Assembly: GCA_958510825.1 (NCBI GenBank)
Contig: OY294045.1
Coordinates: 10,777,916-10,841,915, forward strand
Reading direction: 5' to 3'
From: Brachypterus glaber
Taxonomy: Eukaryota; Arthropoda; Insecta; Coleoptera; Kateretidae
DNA length: 64,000 bases
The notes under the pieces are model-generated. The model made no database searches, was not told where the DNA came from, and saw nothing but the letters and a program-made list of their open reading frames with translations. This document shows positions 1 to 10,619 of this stretch, in pieces; the stretch's first letter is position 1, and every line of letters starts with the position of its first letter. The translations under genes were made by a program, and so were the position numbers.

Positions 1-119
1 TATCTTAATTTTTTACTTATTTACATATCTTAACTAAACACTTATACCTATACTTTATTCACTTATACATCTATACACCTTTACACCTTTACCTATTTTA
101 ATTAATTTTCATCTTATCA

Positions 120-300
120 GTTTTTTGACAATTAGATTTTAAATTTGTATAATTTTTTATTTCTATTTTTAATTTTTACCCTGAAGAAGAAGGGACATAT
201 TACCTTCGAAACGTTGGAACTGTTCATATATATTTATTTTATTTATTAAAGTGTTCTTAATAGCAAGATTTTTTCATTATCTTATTTATTTTCGCCATAA
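120..300 (+). mobile_element. Penelope-like element 3' end (fragment)
   Basis: AT-rich sequence leading into a CCCTGAAGAAG segment followed by CGAAACGTTGG near 205-220. A 'tgaagaag ... cgaaacgttgg' tail is the usual 3' signature of Penelope-like elements and resembles the tail of the better preserved element at 507-1937. Bases 1-120 are a CT/TA-rich degenerate run (cctttacacctttacc) that is probably part of the same 3' untranslated region. No coding sequence is visible here. Confidence 0.5.
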
Positions 301-852
301 TAGAGTTATAAAAAGTAGCCCCCAATTTAACCGCCCCTAAGTTACAAGTTTTTGATTTGATATGTGAGGGTTAATACCTACATATGCTAATACTTTAACA
401 ATATTTTCCTCATACCTCACTGCTCTTGCTATTATACCACGTTTATTACTTGGCTTTCTTAAAGAATGCTTAAGATTAAGAAAAGTGCTTGCACTAGGCA
501 TTTGTCTATTTGGATAATATTATTATTTCTCGTTCTTTTATTATAAATATAAAAATTATCTCGTTTTTAAGAACAGTTTTCAAAGTAAATTATTTAATAT
601 CTCCAACGTTTCGGTTTTTATTGTGAAACCTTCATCAGGGAATAAAATTACAATAATAAAAAATATATAAATACATAAAAATTGGAATATAAATTAATGA
701 AACATTTCAAAATTGACATCAAACTTCAAGTTTAAAGGTATATAGGTAGGTGTAAATCTTAGAGTACCTGTATATTTTTTCAGTCATACAGGAACTCTAG
801 TAAAATTGTTGTGGTAAATTTATAATTATATTAATGTGTGTATTAAAAAATG

Positions 853-1143
853 CTATTGAATAATGGTGTTATAAATATTATTTAAATGTTGTGTGTCTGT
901 TCTAAAATTAATGGTGTTTGGAGTTGTTTTTATATAAATCATTTCTAAAAGATTCATTTTTAATAAATTACTTACACTGTCTAAAATTAAAACATTGTTA
1001 ATATTAAAATCAAAAGTATGTCCTTTATCAAATCTATGTTTAGATAAAGCGGTTTTATTTAAGTTTAAAACATTTTGACAGTCTGATTTATGTTGAGAAA
1101 CTCTTGACTTAAGCCATTGTGACGTTTGTCCCACATATACAGC
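853..1143 (-). pseudogene. GIY-YIG endonuclease domain of a Penelope-like element (3' half)
   Basis: The frame reads AVYVGQT followed by a conserved SRVSQH stretch (catalytic-type Arg), then K-H-R-F-D-K-G-H, then an LLEMIYI segment carrying the conserved Glu, ending in HLNNIYNTIIQ and a stop. This is the order of the GIY-YIG nuclease that ends the polyprotein of Penelope-like elements, where it nicks target DNA for insertion. The open frame extends upstream to 1182, but those residues are antisense to the RT segment and are not part of the protein. The upstream CxxC half of the domain is missing on this strand; it is found at the end of the plus-strand piece. The domain is uninterrupted but orphaned. 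Confidence 0.85.
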
Positions 1144-1908
1144 AATTAATTGGCACAGCAATGGGAAATCCTGCATCGCCAATTTTCTCCGCTATGGTAA
1201 TGGACTTATTATTGCGTGCTGTAATAAGTAGATTGCCATTTAATATACCCTTTTTAAGAATTTTTGTAGATGATATCATATCTGCTGTTCCAATTGATGA
1301 ATTGGATAACATTTTACATTATTTTAATTCCTTTAATCCAAATTTACAATTTACTATAGAAAAAGAAAATAACAAAAAAAAATAAACTTTTTAGACTTAA
1401 CTTTAATAAGGCAAGATGATGGAACTATCATTACTGACTGGTATCAGAAGCCCTTTGCTTCTGGTAGATATCTAAATTACCATTCATTTCAAAATAAAAT
1501 ATATAAAGTTAACACTATTAAAATGTTAAAAGATAGGGCTATTAAACTAAGTCACCCCAAATTCCATAAGATAAAGTTAAAAATATCCTTTTAAAAAATC
1601 ATTATCCATTTCAATTAATTAATTCTATTTTATATCCCACCATTACTAATGTTCAAATAATAAATCCAGTTCAAAATTTAAAATATTTTAAAATTCCATT
1701 TATTCCCAATTTAAGTAATAAAATTATTAATTTTATAAAAAAAGACAATTATAAAATTGTTTGTAATAATAGTTTTAATAGTAGTCTTTTATATGATAAA
1801 ATGAAGGATAAAACAAAACATGAACTCAAATCAAACCTTATTTATAAAATTAACTGTAATGATTGTAGCGCTGTATATGTGGGACAAACGTTTGAAAACT
1901 GTTCTTAA
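1144..1908 (+). pseudogene. Penelope-like reverse transcriptase, C-terminal part plus linker
   Basis: Begins inside the RT with GTAMGNPASPIFSAMVMD (motif B-like) and continues to FVDDII, the catalytic Asp pair, at about 1264-1285. After a lysine-rich run near 1380 the frame shifts; the next frame reads FLDLTL and WYQKPFASGRYLNYHS (1383-1593), typical of the region after the RT thumb. A third frame (about 1594-1908) carries the linker and ends in KINCNDCSAVYVGQT, the start of the GIY-YIG domain with its CxxC. The stop at 1906-1908 comes from the terminal inverted repeat. At least two frame breaks plus 5' truncation make this a pseudogene. It lies head to head with the endonuclease half, consistent with an inversion during integration. 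Confidence 0.85.
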
Positions 1909-2261
1909 AAACGAGATAATTTTTATATTTGGATAATGTTCCTGATACAAATCTCTGGCGTTCCTTTGGTTTTTTATGCCCTATCCGTAAATAAGTATCA
2001 TATCAACGTATTTTTCTGAAGAAAATAAATAAGGTATATTTGAAAACTTTTAAACTGAAACTTGAATAATGATGCACTTATCGTAAAATTATAGATGTTT
2101 GTTTTCATTGGACAGATAAAGTGTAATCATTTGTTTTTAAGGGCCAGTCATGACTACTTTGATTTGTATACAAAAATGCATTTCTCTTGGTTATTTGTGG
2201 GTCGATTTTAAATTTAAAAAAAAATTAGAGAAATAAAAAATATGTAAAAATATGTACAGTG

Positions 2262-2536
2262 TTTGTTTTATGTTTGTTTTATGTTTGTTTTTTAACCTCG
2301 TACTATTCTACTTAATTAAGCATCCCCTAAGTCCAGGACTTATGTGGGCTAGTAGTAGAGGGAACCACCGGCTTTAATTGACTTTCGAACCAATATATCT
2401 AGGGAGTACGCCTTCGCCAAATTGCTATTATTAATTAACTGAAAAAGGCAATCGGCGCCAGTGAGGTTTGAACTCACGATCATTGGCTCGGTGTCAATGC
2501 TATATCGATGCCTTAGACCGCTGCGCTAATTCTCCC
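2262..2536 (-). mobile_element. tRNA-derived SINE (copy 1, Leu-like head)
   Basis: On the minus strand the head starts GGGAGAATTAGCGCAGCGGT at 2536 and has an A-box-like AGCGGTCTAAGGC and a B-box-like GAGTTCAAACCTC (2464-2478); together these are the internal RNA polymerase III promoter. The A-box resembles tRNA-Leu. The 5' and 3' ends of the tRNA-like part do not pair properly, so it is not a functional tRNA. The body (GGCGAAGGCG..., then GCCGGTGGTTCCCTCTACTA) and tail (repeats of ACATAAAACAA at 2262-2292) are shared with copies at 9298-9393 and 14880-15136. It is inserted in the TIR element 303-2619. Confidence 0.75.
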
Positions 2537-2619
2537 ATATGAGTGTGATATTTAACTTTATAAGGTTGGGGGTTGTAACTTGGGGGTGGTTAATTTGGGG
2601 GGTAGTTTTTTATAAGTTT

Positions 2620-2996
2620 ATTAAAGAGATTTAAAAATTATATGTCTGATTCGATTATCTCAATCCATCTACGAGATATAGCTTCAATACATGTATATAT
2701 ACAACAAATATACATGAATATATAACATAACCTAGACTGTAAATTTATCAAAAATTTATGATTGTGAATAGAATGTTTGAATTACTTCTTTTCAGAAACA
2801 AATAATAAATAACAAAAGTAATATTTATGAATACCCAATCAAATCATTTCTATTATGCTTCTTTTCTCATTTCCTTTTTCATATTAATCATAATTTAGAT
2901 TGGCACATTGAGATAAATTGGTTTAATTTTAATTTATTTTCACTTATCTACATCGAATTTTTATTTCGTTCCATTTTCTATCGAAATTTCGATTTC
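2620..2996. other. AT-rich stretch without genes
   Basis: Nothing coding is seen. The last part (about 2941-3010, CTTATCTACATCGAA ... GAAGTGCGCTTT) recurs in the same orientation at 5189-5240, so the 2.2 kb between them is bracketed by an imperfect direct repeat of 50-70 bp. Confidence 0.5.
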
Positions 2997-3029
2997 TTAC
3001 GAAGTGCGCTTTGGGTCATTCCGACTTAA

Positions 3030-3566
3030 CTGCCACCATTGTCCACAGGCAATTTTTGTGGCAGAATAACCACTCTTAAATGCCCTACTCCATAAAATAC
3101 CGTCTTTTCCACACCGCGTTGGCTTGTCCTGCCGAAGATCTAAGCACATACAGAAAAAGGATTGCAGTGGATAATGCCGCACTAGCACTCGGACCTGTGA
3201 TACTACCTCGGGGTACCGATAGGGAGCAGCAAGGTAGCTGTCAGGTCTGTTGGCCGAGCTCACTTTAGGGATTTTCAAGCAACCAGGATCTGTACTAAGG
3301 CTGCAAGCGAAAATGATCCTAAAGCAGTTTGGCGTCGGTCCAAGTGCCAAAAGCCAATAAACTAAAGGATCAAAGCCGCTCACTTAGCCAAAAAAGCCGA
3401 CAAAACGAGGTTCGGATTCCTCGCTAAACTGTAGGTCCTGGGGTACAACAACGAAAATTTTCGTTAGAGTAAAAAAACTAGTAACACACGGGTAGGCAAA
3501 AAGGACCAATATGGTCTAGTTGCCAGGCTTGACCTCCCTACCATTACTACTACTACTACTACCCTA
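3030..3566 (+). repeat. GC-richer interspersed repeat with (TAC)n tail, copy 1
   Basis: About 530 bp of clearly higher GC than its surroundings, ending in ACCTCCCTACCATTACTACTACTACTACTACC. A second copy lies reversed at 39216-39720. Frames are open on both strands (128 aa on minus, 62 aa on plus), but neither contains a motif I recognise, and two open strands in a GC-rich repeat is not good evidence of coding. The defined 3' trinucleotide tail suggests the 3' end of a non-LTR retrotransposon or a SINE-like element. I cannot assign a clade. Confidence 0.5.
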
Positions 3567-3944
3567 TAATATCCCTATTCTAACGTTACGTAACACTCTT
3601 TATTATTGTTAAAGAAATGGTTTGTTTTGTCACCCAATTTTTTTATGACGGGTCTTGGTTGATAACATTAGGTATTTAAAAGGGGGGTACGTCTCAGAGT
3701 TACAAAGCTTAATATGGAGGGGAAGCTCAAATTTGCAAAATTTCATTAATTAATTATTAGAGATCTTTACTCTGTAAACCTCGCATTTGTTATTATATAA
3801 GTGGCTAATCAAGTGCATATATGGTTTTTGCGGAGTAGTGTTATTGGGAATTAGAGTAGAGTAGAGTAGAGATTTTAGGGAGTTTATTCATTAAGAGTAG
3901 CGATGTTTTTTCTGCCGTAAAAATGTTACCACGTAACACAGAAT
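3567..3944. other. No feature seen apart from a short GAGTA run
   Basis: AT-rich with no recognisable reading frame. A short tandem (AGAGT)n run lies at about 3855-3872. Confidence 0.4.
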
Positions 3945-5188
3945 AGGGTAGGATCACCGGTTTTAGCCACTGCACCGGTTTTAGCCAGTCAGAGTAGTTT
4001 TTTGGGTATAGCTAAGAAATAGGAGACTTTAGATCAAAATTATCGTTTAAATCCGATTTGAATGATAAAAGTTGGGACAACAAATATGTTAAATAAGTTT
4101 TAACTGTAGCGAAACGAATACGGCGCCTATTAAAAATTTTGATTTTGAAAAAAATGTAATTTCTTATGACTTTTCTTAATAAACCGCCAGAAAAATAATT
4201 TTAAATATCTAATTCGGTTAAAATTAAATTCGTAAAACATTTATATTAAATTAAAGGTAAGTCATTAAACAGGTACTTTATTAATATTTAAATACATATT
4301 TAGCAGAATTTATTCTTAAATTTGCATGGCGATAACTGGGATACTAATATGCTTCTCTTTCTAGCTATAGCCACAGAATTGGCTAAAACTGGAACCTAAG
4401 TAGACCAGTTATAGCTAATGTCAAAAAATATCAATATGTCAAAATTACTGTACAAATAATAAAGATTTTAGCGAAAACCACCTTTAAATATTAGCCAATA
4501 ATACATTTAAATTAAAAAAGGAGGAGTATTATACAAAATATAATCAAGAACGTGCCATCAAAATGACTCAAATGATTCAAGACTGAAGCTGAAAACTAAA
4601 CATGTCACAATGTGAAATTGTAACATACATGTAAAGTTTTTTGTAAAACTTATAGTGTCGAATATGGTATAAACTACCAGCTGGTTTAGATCCCAAAAAG
4701 ACTCTAAACAAATAAATAAAAAATAAATAAAATTAATAAATATTTATAATTATCGGATAATTATCCAAGAAAAGATGTATGTAAGAAAAAATGTAATAAA
4801 AAATGAAATCATTTTAAATATTGATTAAGAAGTATATATTTTTAAAAAACTATAAATTTTAAATGTTCTAAAACTGTTACAAAAATATAAATAATTTATT
4901 TTTAACATCTTTTTAGTTTTTTTTTTAATGGTGGCTATATCTGGTGAATTTTTATGGCTAAAACCGGTGCTTGGGTGGCTAAACCTAGAGAATTAGTATT
5001 ATTTTGTTTGTTTTTTATTTTATAACATATCAGCTGAAGTTATATTGTTTACACATTTATTTTATAGTAGAGATATATTGTAAGTTTCAGAAAAAACAAA
5101 ACTTGCAACCTTAACATTATAATGGAACATAATAAAAAGAAATAAAAACAGAATTTTTCTTAAGGTGGCTATAACTGGGGTATCTACC
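3945..5188. mobile_element. TIR element with reiterated GGCTAWAACYGG word
   Basis: Termini are TAGGGTAGGATCACCGG at 3946 and its counterpart ...CCCCAGTTATAGCCACC read from 5188, about 28 bp of imperfect inverted repeat starting with TA. The word CCGGTTTTAGCCA, in either orientation and with A/T variation, recurs at about 3957, 3972, 4365, 4377, 4399, 4930, 4955, 4975 and 5164, mostly near the ends. No protein is encoded. Tandem iteration of the terminal word is also seen in the pogo-like element at 6882-7742, so it may be a non-autonomous pogo relative (inference). Confidence 0.55.
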
Positions 5189-5237
5189 CTAGTCCTTATC
5201 TACATCGAAATTTATTTCCTTCCATTTCCTGTCGATA

Positions 5238-5936
5238 GAAGTGCGCTTTGTGAAAATTATTATCATGACAAAAGACATTCAAAATTACACCAATCAGTGT
5301 AATGTACTAGAATAAAAATTTGTTCAATAAACAACTTTCAAGTACTGCTTTTCAAAAAGACATGTCATTAGAACAACGTAACAAATAAAAATATCTTGAA
5401 TACATTTTTACGAGAAAGAAATTTTTTGTTTATCAGATATTTTTATCCCAATAGGAACATGTTCATTCGTCTCTCTTATGTCCATTTTAATATTTTATTT
5501 AGCGACTAGTTAAGACCCTAGGGGCCTTATTCTTGACTCTCGGGAAGTAGAACAAAAAAGCTAAAAAATGACAACTGATACAACAATCCAAAGCGAAAAA
5601 CTTACTTAAAATCCTGAAATCTCCTAAAACCTAAAATGAAAAATTAAAAAATAAAAAAAGAAATATTGATAATTAATTCGGCATTAAGAGAGACTTTAAC
5701 AATTTGAAAAACAGCTGCAGTGGCGTACCATGCAATTCCTAGAAGATGGGGCAAAAAACATAGTTGTACATTTTTTGTTGCTGTTTATACAAAAATGCTT
5801 TTTTCGATCATTTTGAATAAATACGAAGGTATAGAATGTTTAAGTTTAAAACAAAATAAGAATCAATCAAATTCATTAAGTAGTTTTTAAAAATGGTATT
5901 TTTAAGTGGTTTGATTTTTTGCGTTTGAGTGTTAGT
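5238..5936. other. No gene seen
   Basis: AT-rich. Nothing recognisable apart from the end of the direct repeat at 5189-5240. Confidence 0.4.
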
Positions 5937-6808
5937 CCAGTCAAATAATGAATGTAAATTGCAATAAATGTACACGGGCAGATATTTTAAAGGATAGTAG
6001 TGGATGGTAACAGAATACTCCTGTTAGTTTTTCACCGGGTCATTTGCGTAAGGGGTGTCCGCTATCTTGAATTTCAGGGGTGAGTTGCTCAATATATATC
6101 TCACGATAAAAATGTATATAACCAATTTTGTTAAGAAGGAAATTTCCAACAATTTTTGTTTGAATCATTTTTTTAATATATTAATAACAATCGAGTTAAT
6201 TTATAAATTGGAGATGAAATTGTTTTTATCCATTTTCACGCCAAATTATGCATCGGATGATAAAAGTGGTTATTAGCAAACTTGTAGCTCTTGAAATTAT
6301 TTATAATTTTCATATATTATAATTTTTCATAGGTACTTTGATACGGTTACAGAGCGCAACTTGACTTTCAGCGCCCACTGTAACCGTAAAAAAATACTTA
6401 TGAAAATGCATAATATAAAAAACTTATAGAGAATTTCAAGAGCTACAAGTTTGCTCATAACCACTTTTATCCTCCGATGAATAATTTGACTGAAAAATCG
6501 AAAAACACAATTTCATCCCCAACATGGTCATTTTTAATATTTATAACTCGATTGTTATTAATATATTAAAAAAATTATTCAAACAAAAATTGTTGGAAAT
6601 TTTCTACTCAACAAAATTGGTTATACGCATTTTTATCGTAAGATGCATATTTAGCGCCTAAAATTCAAGATAGCGGACACGCCTTACGCAAATCACCCGG
6701 TGAAAACCTAACAGGAGTCTTCTGTTAATATCCACTACTACCCTTTAAAATATCAGCCCGTGTACATTTAATGCAATTTAACATGGGAATTTATCGTTAT
6801 TTGACTGG
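5937..6808. mobile_element. Long-palindrome (foldback) element, full copy
   Basis: Two arms of roughly 415 bp (about 5937-6350 and 6385-6808) are imperfect reverse complements around a short centre. The ends read CCAGTCAAATAA and TTATTTGACTGG. No transposase is present; the 73-aa frame inside is part of the arm and not a gene. A single arm of the same family, cut off near the centre, lies at 11150-11572. Transcription through the element would give a long hairpin RNA. Confidence 0.75.
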
Positions 6809-6881
6809 CCTATGTATTTAACCAATGAGCTAAATCGTTTTCAAGTAAGTAAATTACTTGAGTATATTTAAAGTGTAAGGT

Positions 6882-7742
6882 CGGTGAGCCAATTATTGCC
6901 AATGTTCCCAATATTGCCAACCCCTCTTAAACTTTTTAGTTCGTTCTCTGGGTCATATATGGCAGTTCCAGTATATCTGTTATTTCGAAAATATGCCTGT
7001 AAATATGATGTATCTGTATCCAGTTTGTAAAGGCGTTCACAAAAATCCAGTTCGTATCTCGCGCTCTTCCACTATAAAAACTTTTTGATGACTGTCTCGA
7101 GCTGGATAGCATCGATTATTGCAGGGCAAAAACGTAATAAGGTAGGCACAAATATGAACTTTCTTGAACCATATTGTGTTTTACTTAATAAAGAAGGAAA
7201 AAGGTATTTTTTTGAGATTGTTGTAGCTATGTTCCTAATATTGACATGCGAAGTGGTTGACAACAACAAGAAACAACAAGAAAAGAATGTAACGAAGAAT
7301 ACAGAGAGTTCTAAACCTTGGTTCTGCTTTTTATACGAAAAGAATCGCCAGGCCGATATGAGATTATAATCGATAGTACGTGAGGCTTACTAAAAAAGAC
7401 AAATTGTTATTTAAGTGCCCAAATTGTACCCAAAAACAGCTGAAGTTGTTATTGTGCCACAATAATTTCTTATTAGTTTGTTAATTTTTTGTAAGTTTGT
7501 TCTTTACTATTATTGCCAGTACCCTGGCACTATTTGGGACATGGGTTCCTAATATTGTCAGTATGCAATCTTTTTTAAAACACAATTATATTTTTTTTCA
7601 AGCTCCTGCAGTTTGTTTATTTTTTACCCATTAGAATAAAGATATATTTATGTTTAATGTAGTAACATTTCAGGTGATTACAAATAAATTTGAATGCAGT
7701 AAAAAATAAAATCTCTTAGCATGGCAATAATTGGCTCACCCA
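6882..7742 (+). mobile_element. Degraded pogo/Tigger-like DNA transposon
   Basis: Inverted termini GGTGAGCCAATTATTGCCA (6882-6901) and TGGCAATAATTGGCTCACC (7723-7741). Inside each end the word recurs (CCCAATATTGCCAA on the left, CCTAATATTGTCAG on the right). The middle carries the C-terminus of a DDE-type transposase (7085-7432). The element is heavily deleted and non-autonomous. Confidence 0.6.
7085..7432 (+). pseudogene. C-terminal fragment of a DDE_1 (pogo-type) transposase
   Basis: A 94-aa open frame (7085-7369) ends in KPWFCFLYEKNRQADMRL. This matches the PHD-like Cys/His tail (W-x-C-x-x-C-x(n)-D-M-R-x-C) found after the catalytic core in many pogo/Tigger-type transposases of insects, here with the second Cys of the first pair replaced by Tyr. 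After the stop, a shifted frame at about 7381-7428 reads VRLTKKDKLLFKCPNC, the usual continuation with the final CxxC pair. The DDE catalytic core is not present, so this is a 3' remnant with a frame break. The family assignment rests on motif memory only. Confidence 0.5.
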
Positions 7743-8214
7743 CTTCAGTTTCAGCGACCTTTAAAACTCCACAATACCAATTTTTACAAAAATATAATAT
7801 TAAAATTTGTACCTCCCCGTCACCCCAAAAAAGTCGTGCTATAAACAATTAAAAATTGTTGAAATTTTTCTGGCATTACGGGCAGACAGACAGATAAAAA
7901 TTATAAGTGTATAACCATTTTTTTAAATAATTAACCGACTAAACATTTATTGAAAACAACTCGAACAATTTATCTTTAATTCTTAATGGATTTAATAATA
8001 AAACTCATCAAGAGAACTATTGTTTGTCTTTACACAGACTTTCATTTCCTTTGAAAATATTAGTTTTCTTTATGTATTAAGCAGTTAACTTTCCGACGTC
8101 AAATAATAAATTATCATGTTAAGAACCAGATGTTGCGCTATTTCTCTTATAAATATAAGACATTTTACATTAAATAAAAAATGTATCAAAGTTATAATCT
8201 ACTTTTGAGTTAAA
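7743..8214. other. No gene; short GACA microsatellite
   Basis: AT-rich. A (GACA)-type run, GGGCAGACAGACAGATA, lies at about 7881-7898. Similar runs sit inside the Helentron-like copies at 25049-25752 and 44817-45519, so this may be a relic of a related element. Confidence 0.35.
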
Positions 8215-8335
8215 CCATAGAAAAAATGTTATCTCTTCAAAATATAAATTTATTGTCTATTAAACAAACATTACAGCGACAATTGTTTCGACTTTTTTAA
8301 CATAAAGTCCTTTTCAAGCTACAAATAATAAAAAA
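8215..8335 (-). mobile_element. Penelope-like 3' end (fragment)
   Basis: The minus strand reads AGCTTGAAAAGGACTTTATG followed by GTCGAAACAATTGTCGC, a variant of the 'gaagaagg ... cgaaacgttgg' tail that ends Penelope-like elements. No coding part is adjacent. The element is short and diverged. Confidence 0.4.
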
Positions 8336-8715
8336 TAAGGTTGAAAATGGTACAATTCCTTTTAGAAAAACTTACTTTTTAAATTTATAAACAAATTAAC
8401 TTGAGTACACATTATTAGAAATGTCATACTGACCTTAACTATATTATTTTTATAAAATCTTAGAAATTAAACAAAAAGAAAACTACAATAAGTTAAAATA
8501 AAATAAATTAATGAAATCTAAAATTTAAAATTTAAATATAGTTTGGATTACTTTATGATAGATGTCCCAGATTTTTATTCAATTTTAAATTTTAGATTTA
8601 AATCAACTCCAATATGAGTAAGGATCAAGAATTTCTTAATTTGCTTTTGATTTTATTAAAACAAAAATAAAAGAATCCTGATAGAATACTATACACGTAA
8701 CGTTGGATTTTGTTA

Positions 8716-9240
8716 TACAGTGCAGTCCAAAAGTCACCCGCCCTCTTAATTTTTGAACGAGTTTAGATACCGACTTGAAATTTGGAACTTAATAAGACAA
8801 CTTAAACTATCTTTTTGAATATATGTGATATTTTTAGGTCTTAAATTGTGAACAGGGGAGCAGGGGGGATTTAATGGAAAGGGGGATCGTGTGATATATC
8901 ATTTTAAAGCTTATAAACTTTTTTATTTAACCATATATTTTTAATTTTTTTTAAGATTTTGATTTTTCAATTTTGTTTGCTAAAAAATGCGTTTTCTTAA
9001 GTTTTTTTTTGTAAATTTTTATATTTATCAATTAAAATTAGTTTAAAAGTATAGTTTAGGTTTTTGCAACTTGAAATTAATTAATTTTTCAAACATTGTT
9101 TTTTTTAAATTTTGACGAAAATACCCATTTTCAACCCTATTTTAAATCCCCAAAAACATAATTAAACAAATTAAAAACTATATGGTTGAATATAAAATTT
9201 TATAAGCTTTAAAATGATATATCACAGGACCCCCTTTCTT
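8716..9240 (+). mobile_element. Mariner-type MITE (family M1), right end missing
   Basis: Starts TACAGTGCAGTCCAAAAGTC and follows the complete copy at 16284-17009 through the GGGGGATCGTGTGATATATC motif, the central T-rich loop and back into the inverted arm. It is lost after about 9240, before the right terminus. It has no coding capacity. Confidence 0.7.
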
Positions 9241-9297
9241 TAAAAAAAAAGGCACAGATAAAACAGAGACACTCCCCTAAAAACTAATCGAAACTTA

Positions 9298-9393
9298 GTT
9301 AAAGCCGGTGATTTCCTCTACTACTAGCCCACACAAGTCCTGGACTTAAGAGATTCAAGATTAAGTAGAATAGTACGAGGTTAAACAAACATG
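9298..9393 (+). mobile_element. SINE tail fragment (copy 3)
   Basis: Reads GCCGGTGATTTCCTCTACTA ... TCCTGGACTTAAG ... TAGTACGAGGTTAAACAAAC, matching the 3' half of the tRNA-derived SINE at 2262-2536 in the opposite orientation. The tRNA-like head is absent (5'-truncated). Confidence 0.7.
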
Positions 9394-10440
9394 TTTTAAC
9401 ATTAAAAGGCTTTCGTCATCTTTTAGTGTTAATTTATCATAAGTCGGTTTCTAACGTTAGACGACAAGGAAAGTTTAGCAGATTCGGATTTAGAAAGAGA
9501 AATAACTTCAAAAACTTTATAGAGCTTATTGTGGTAAAACCTATCTAGCTTTTTATCAGTTTCAAAAAACAAAAAAAAATACGGGTCCCCTTTTTTAACT
9601 GGTGGCAAGATTTTTAAATACATACTTGTCAAAAAAATAATAGTCCAACGAGAATAAGGATTGAAATTTAGATTTTTAACATTGTAGTATTTAATTTTTC
9701 GTCCACGAAACGTGAAAATTTACCTTCAAATTATATTTTCTCGAAAACGGTTAATCCTACATTATTACAAGAGTACCTTTTTATGTTTTGAGCTAAGAAA
9801 TCATGTTTTAGTAATAAAATTACAAAAAAGTTATACAGAAAAAAGTTTGGGACAAACAACAGATAAAGCCCCACCGTTTCGCACACCCCTGTTTAAAATA
9901 AGTACATAAAATTAACATACGAAGATGGACCTTATTAAGATTAGTTTACGTGGAAATCCTCGTAGCTCTATCTCAAAGGCTTCCTGAGTTATTAAATAAA
10001 AACCGAACCACTTTCAAAGGGGCTTATCTCCCTTACGACGTATTTTTAGATATATGTTTATAGGAACTTTTATATTTTTTGATGTAGAAAACCCCTTAAA
10101 ATTATTGACCCTATTTCAAATACACCGTGTATTTTGTAACCATTTATTCAAAAGAAATTTAAATAAATATATTCTAAATTTAAGCAAACATTTAATATTT
10201 ACGTGTCCATCGAGACTTCGAAACAAACGGAAAGCGTACTATTCCTTTACTTATTCACTGAGTATACAAATATTTCTACAAGTGACATTCGATTTTCTTA
10301 CAAATTATAGTGCACATAGACCATACAAAAGGCGAATTCAAAAGCTTCATGAATATTAAGTATATGCCAGTTTAAGGGAAAATATGATAACAAGCATTTA
10401 TAAATAAGGAAAAGCTGTATATTTTACAATGATTTAGAGG
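9394..10440. other. No gene supported
   Basis: AT-rich. It contains open frames of up to 101 aa (10054-10359, Phe/Leu/Lys rich) whose composition is simply that of AT-rich DNA; I do not consider them genes. Confidence 0.4.
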
Positions 10441-10455
10441 ATACAAATTTTTAGT

Positions 10456-10615
10456 TTTACCCTAAGGTATTACGTAACCCAAATTTTGATCATTTTGGAC
10501 CCCCCCCCCTGTAACGCTATTTTCCTATACTATTAACATGGGCGTAACACTCCAAAATGACCCCATCCCCCCCCTAGAAGCGTTACGTAATACTTGCCCG
10601 TTCCCTAATATCATG
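10456..10615. repeat. Inverted-repeat unit around poly-C tracts
   Basis: GGTATTACGTAACCC at about 10466 is mirrored by GCGTTACGTAATACTTGCCC at about 10579-10600. Two C-runs (10500-10510 and about 10565-10575) each lie next to a CCAAAATGA or TCATTTTGGA word in inverted arrangement. Probably a small foldback element. I do not recognise the family. Confidence 0.4.
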
Positions 10616-10619
10616 ATGT

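Larger units (their letters stand above)
507..1937 (-). mobile_element. Penelope-like retroelement, rearranged, with target duplication
   Basis: A 12-bp direct repeat (TATTTGGATAAT, 507-518 and 1926-1937) looks like a target-site duplication. Inside it a perfect 40-bp inverted repeat lies at 545-584 and 1891-1930, comparable to the short terminal inverted repeats described for Penelope elements. The 3' tail (598-650) reads on the minus strand as CCTGATGAAGG followed by GAAACGTTGGAG. The endonuclease half (853-1143) is on the minus strand, whereas the reverse-transcriptase half (1144-1908) is on the plus strand. The two share a 21-bp inverted duplication at 1123-1143 and 1870-1890. The copy is 5'-truncated and cannot be functional. 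Confidence 0.85.
303..2619. mobile_element. TIR element hosting nested insertions
   Basis: Inverted repeats of about 40 bp flank this span: the left arm at 308-353 (AAAAAGTAGCCCCCAATTTA...) is mirrored at 2570-2614 (...TTGGGGGGTAGTTTTTTAT). TA lies at both outer ends, as in Tc1/mariner-type insertions. Most of the interior is younger material: a Penelope-like element (507-1937) and a SINE (2262-2536). Without these the element would be only about 0.6 kb, so it is probably a non-autonomous MITE. It has no coding capacity of its own. Confidence 0.6.

Noticed and set aside
2454..2536. Possible tRNA-Leu gene on the minus strand
   Set aside because: It has A- and B-box-like words, but the acceptor ends do not pair and the sequence continues into a SINE body and tail.
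2997..3383. 128-aa minus-strand frame in the GC-richer repeat
   Set aside because: A homologous frame exists in the second copy, but the opposite strand is open too and no RT, nuclease or other motif is visible. I kept it as a repeat rather than a gene.
10054..10359. 101-aa open frame (also 123 aa at 16046, 109 aa region upstream of 29528, 90 aa at 13579)
   Set aside because: Composition (Phe, Leu, Lys, Ile, Asn) is what AT-rich DNA gives by chance. 16046 runs into a MITE, 13579 is a translation of the minisatellite, and no domain is recognisable.
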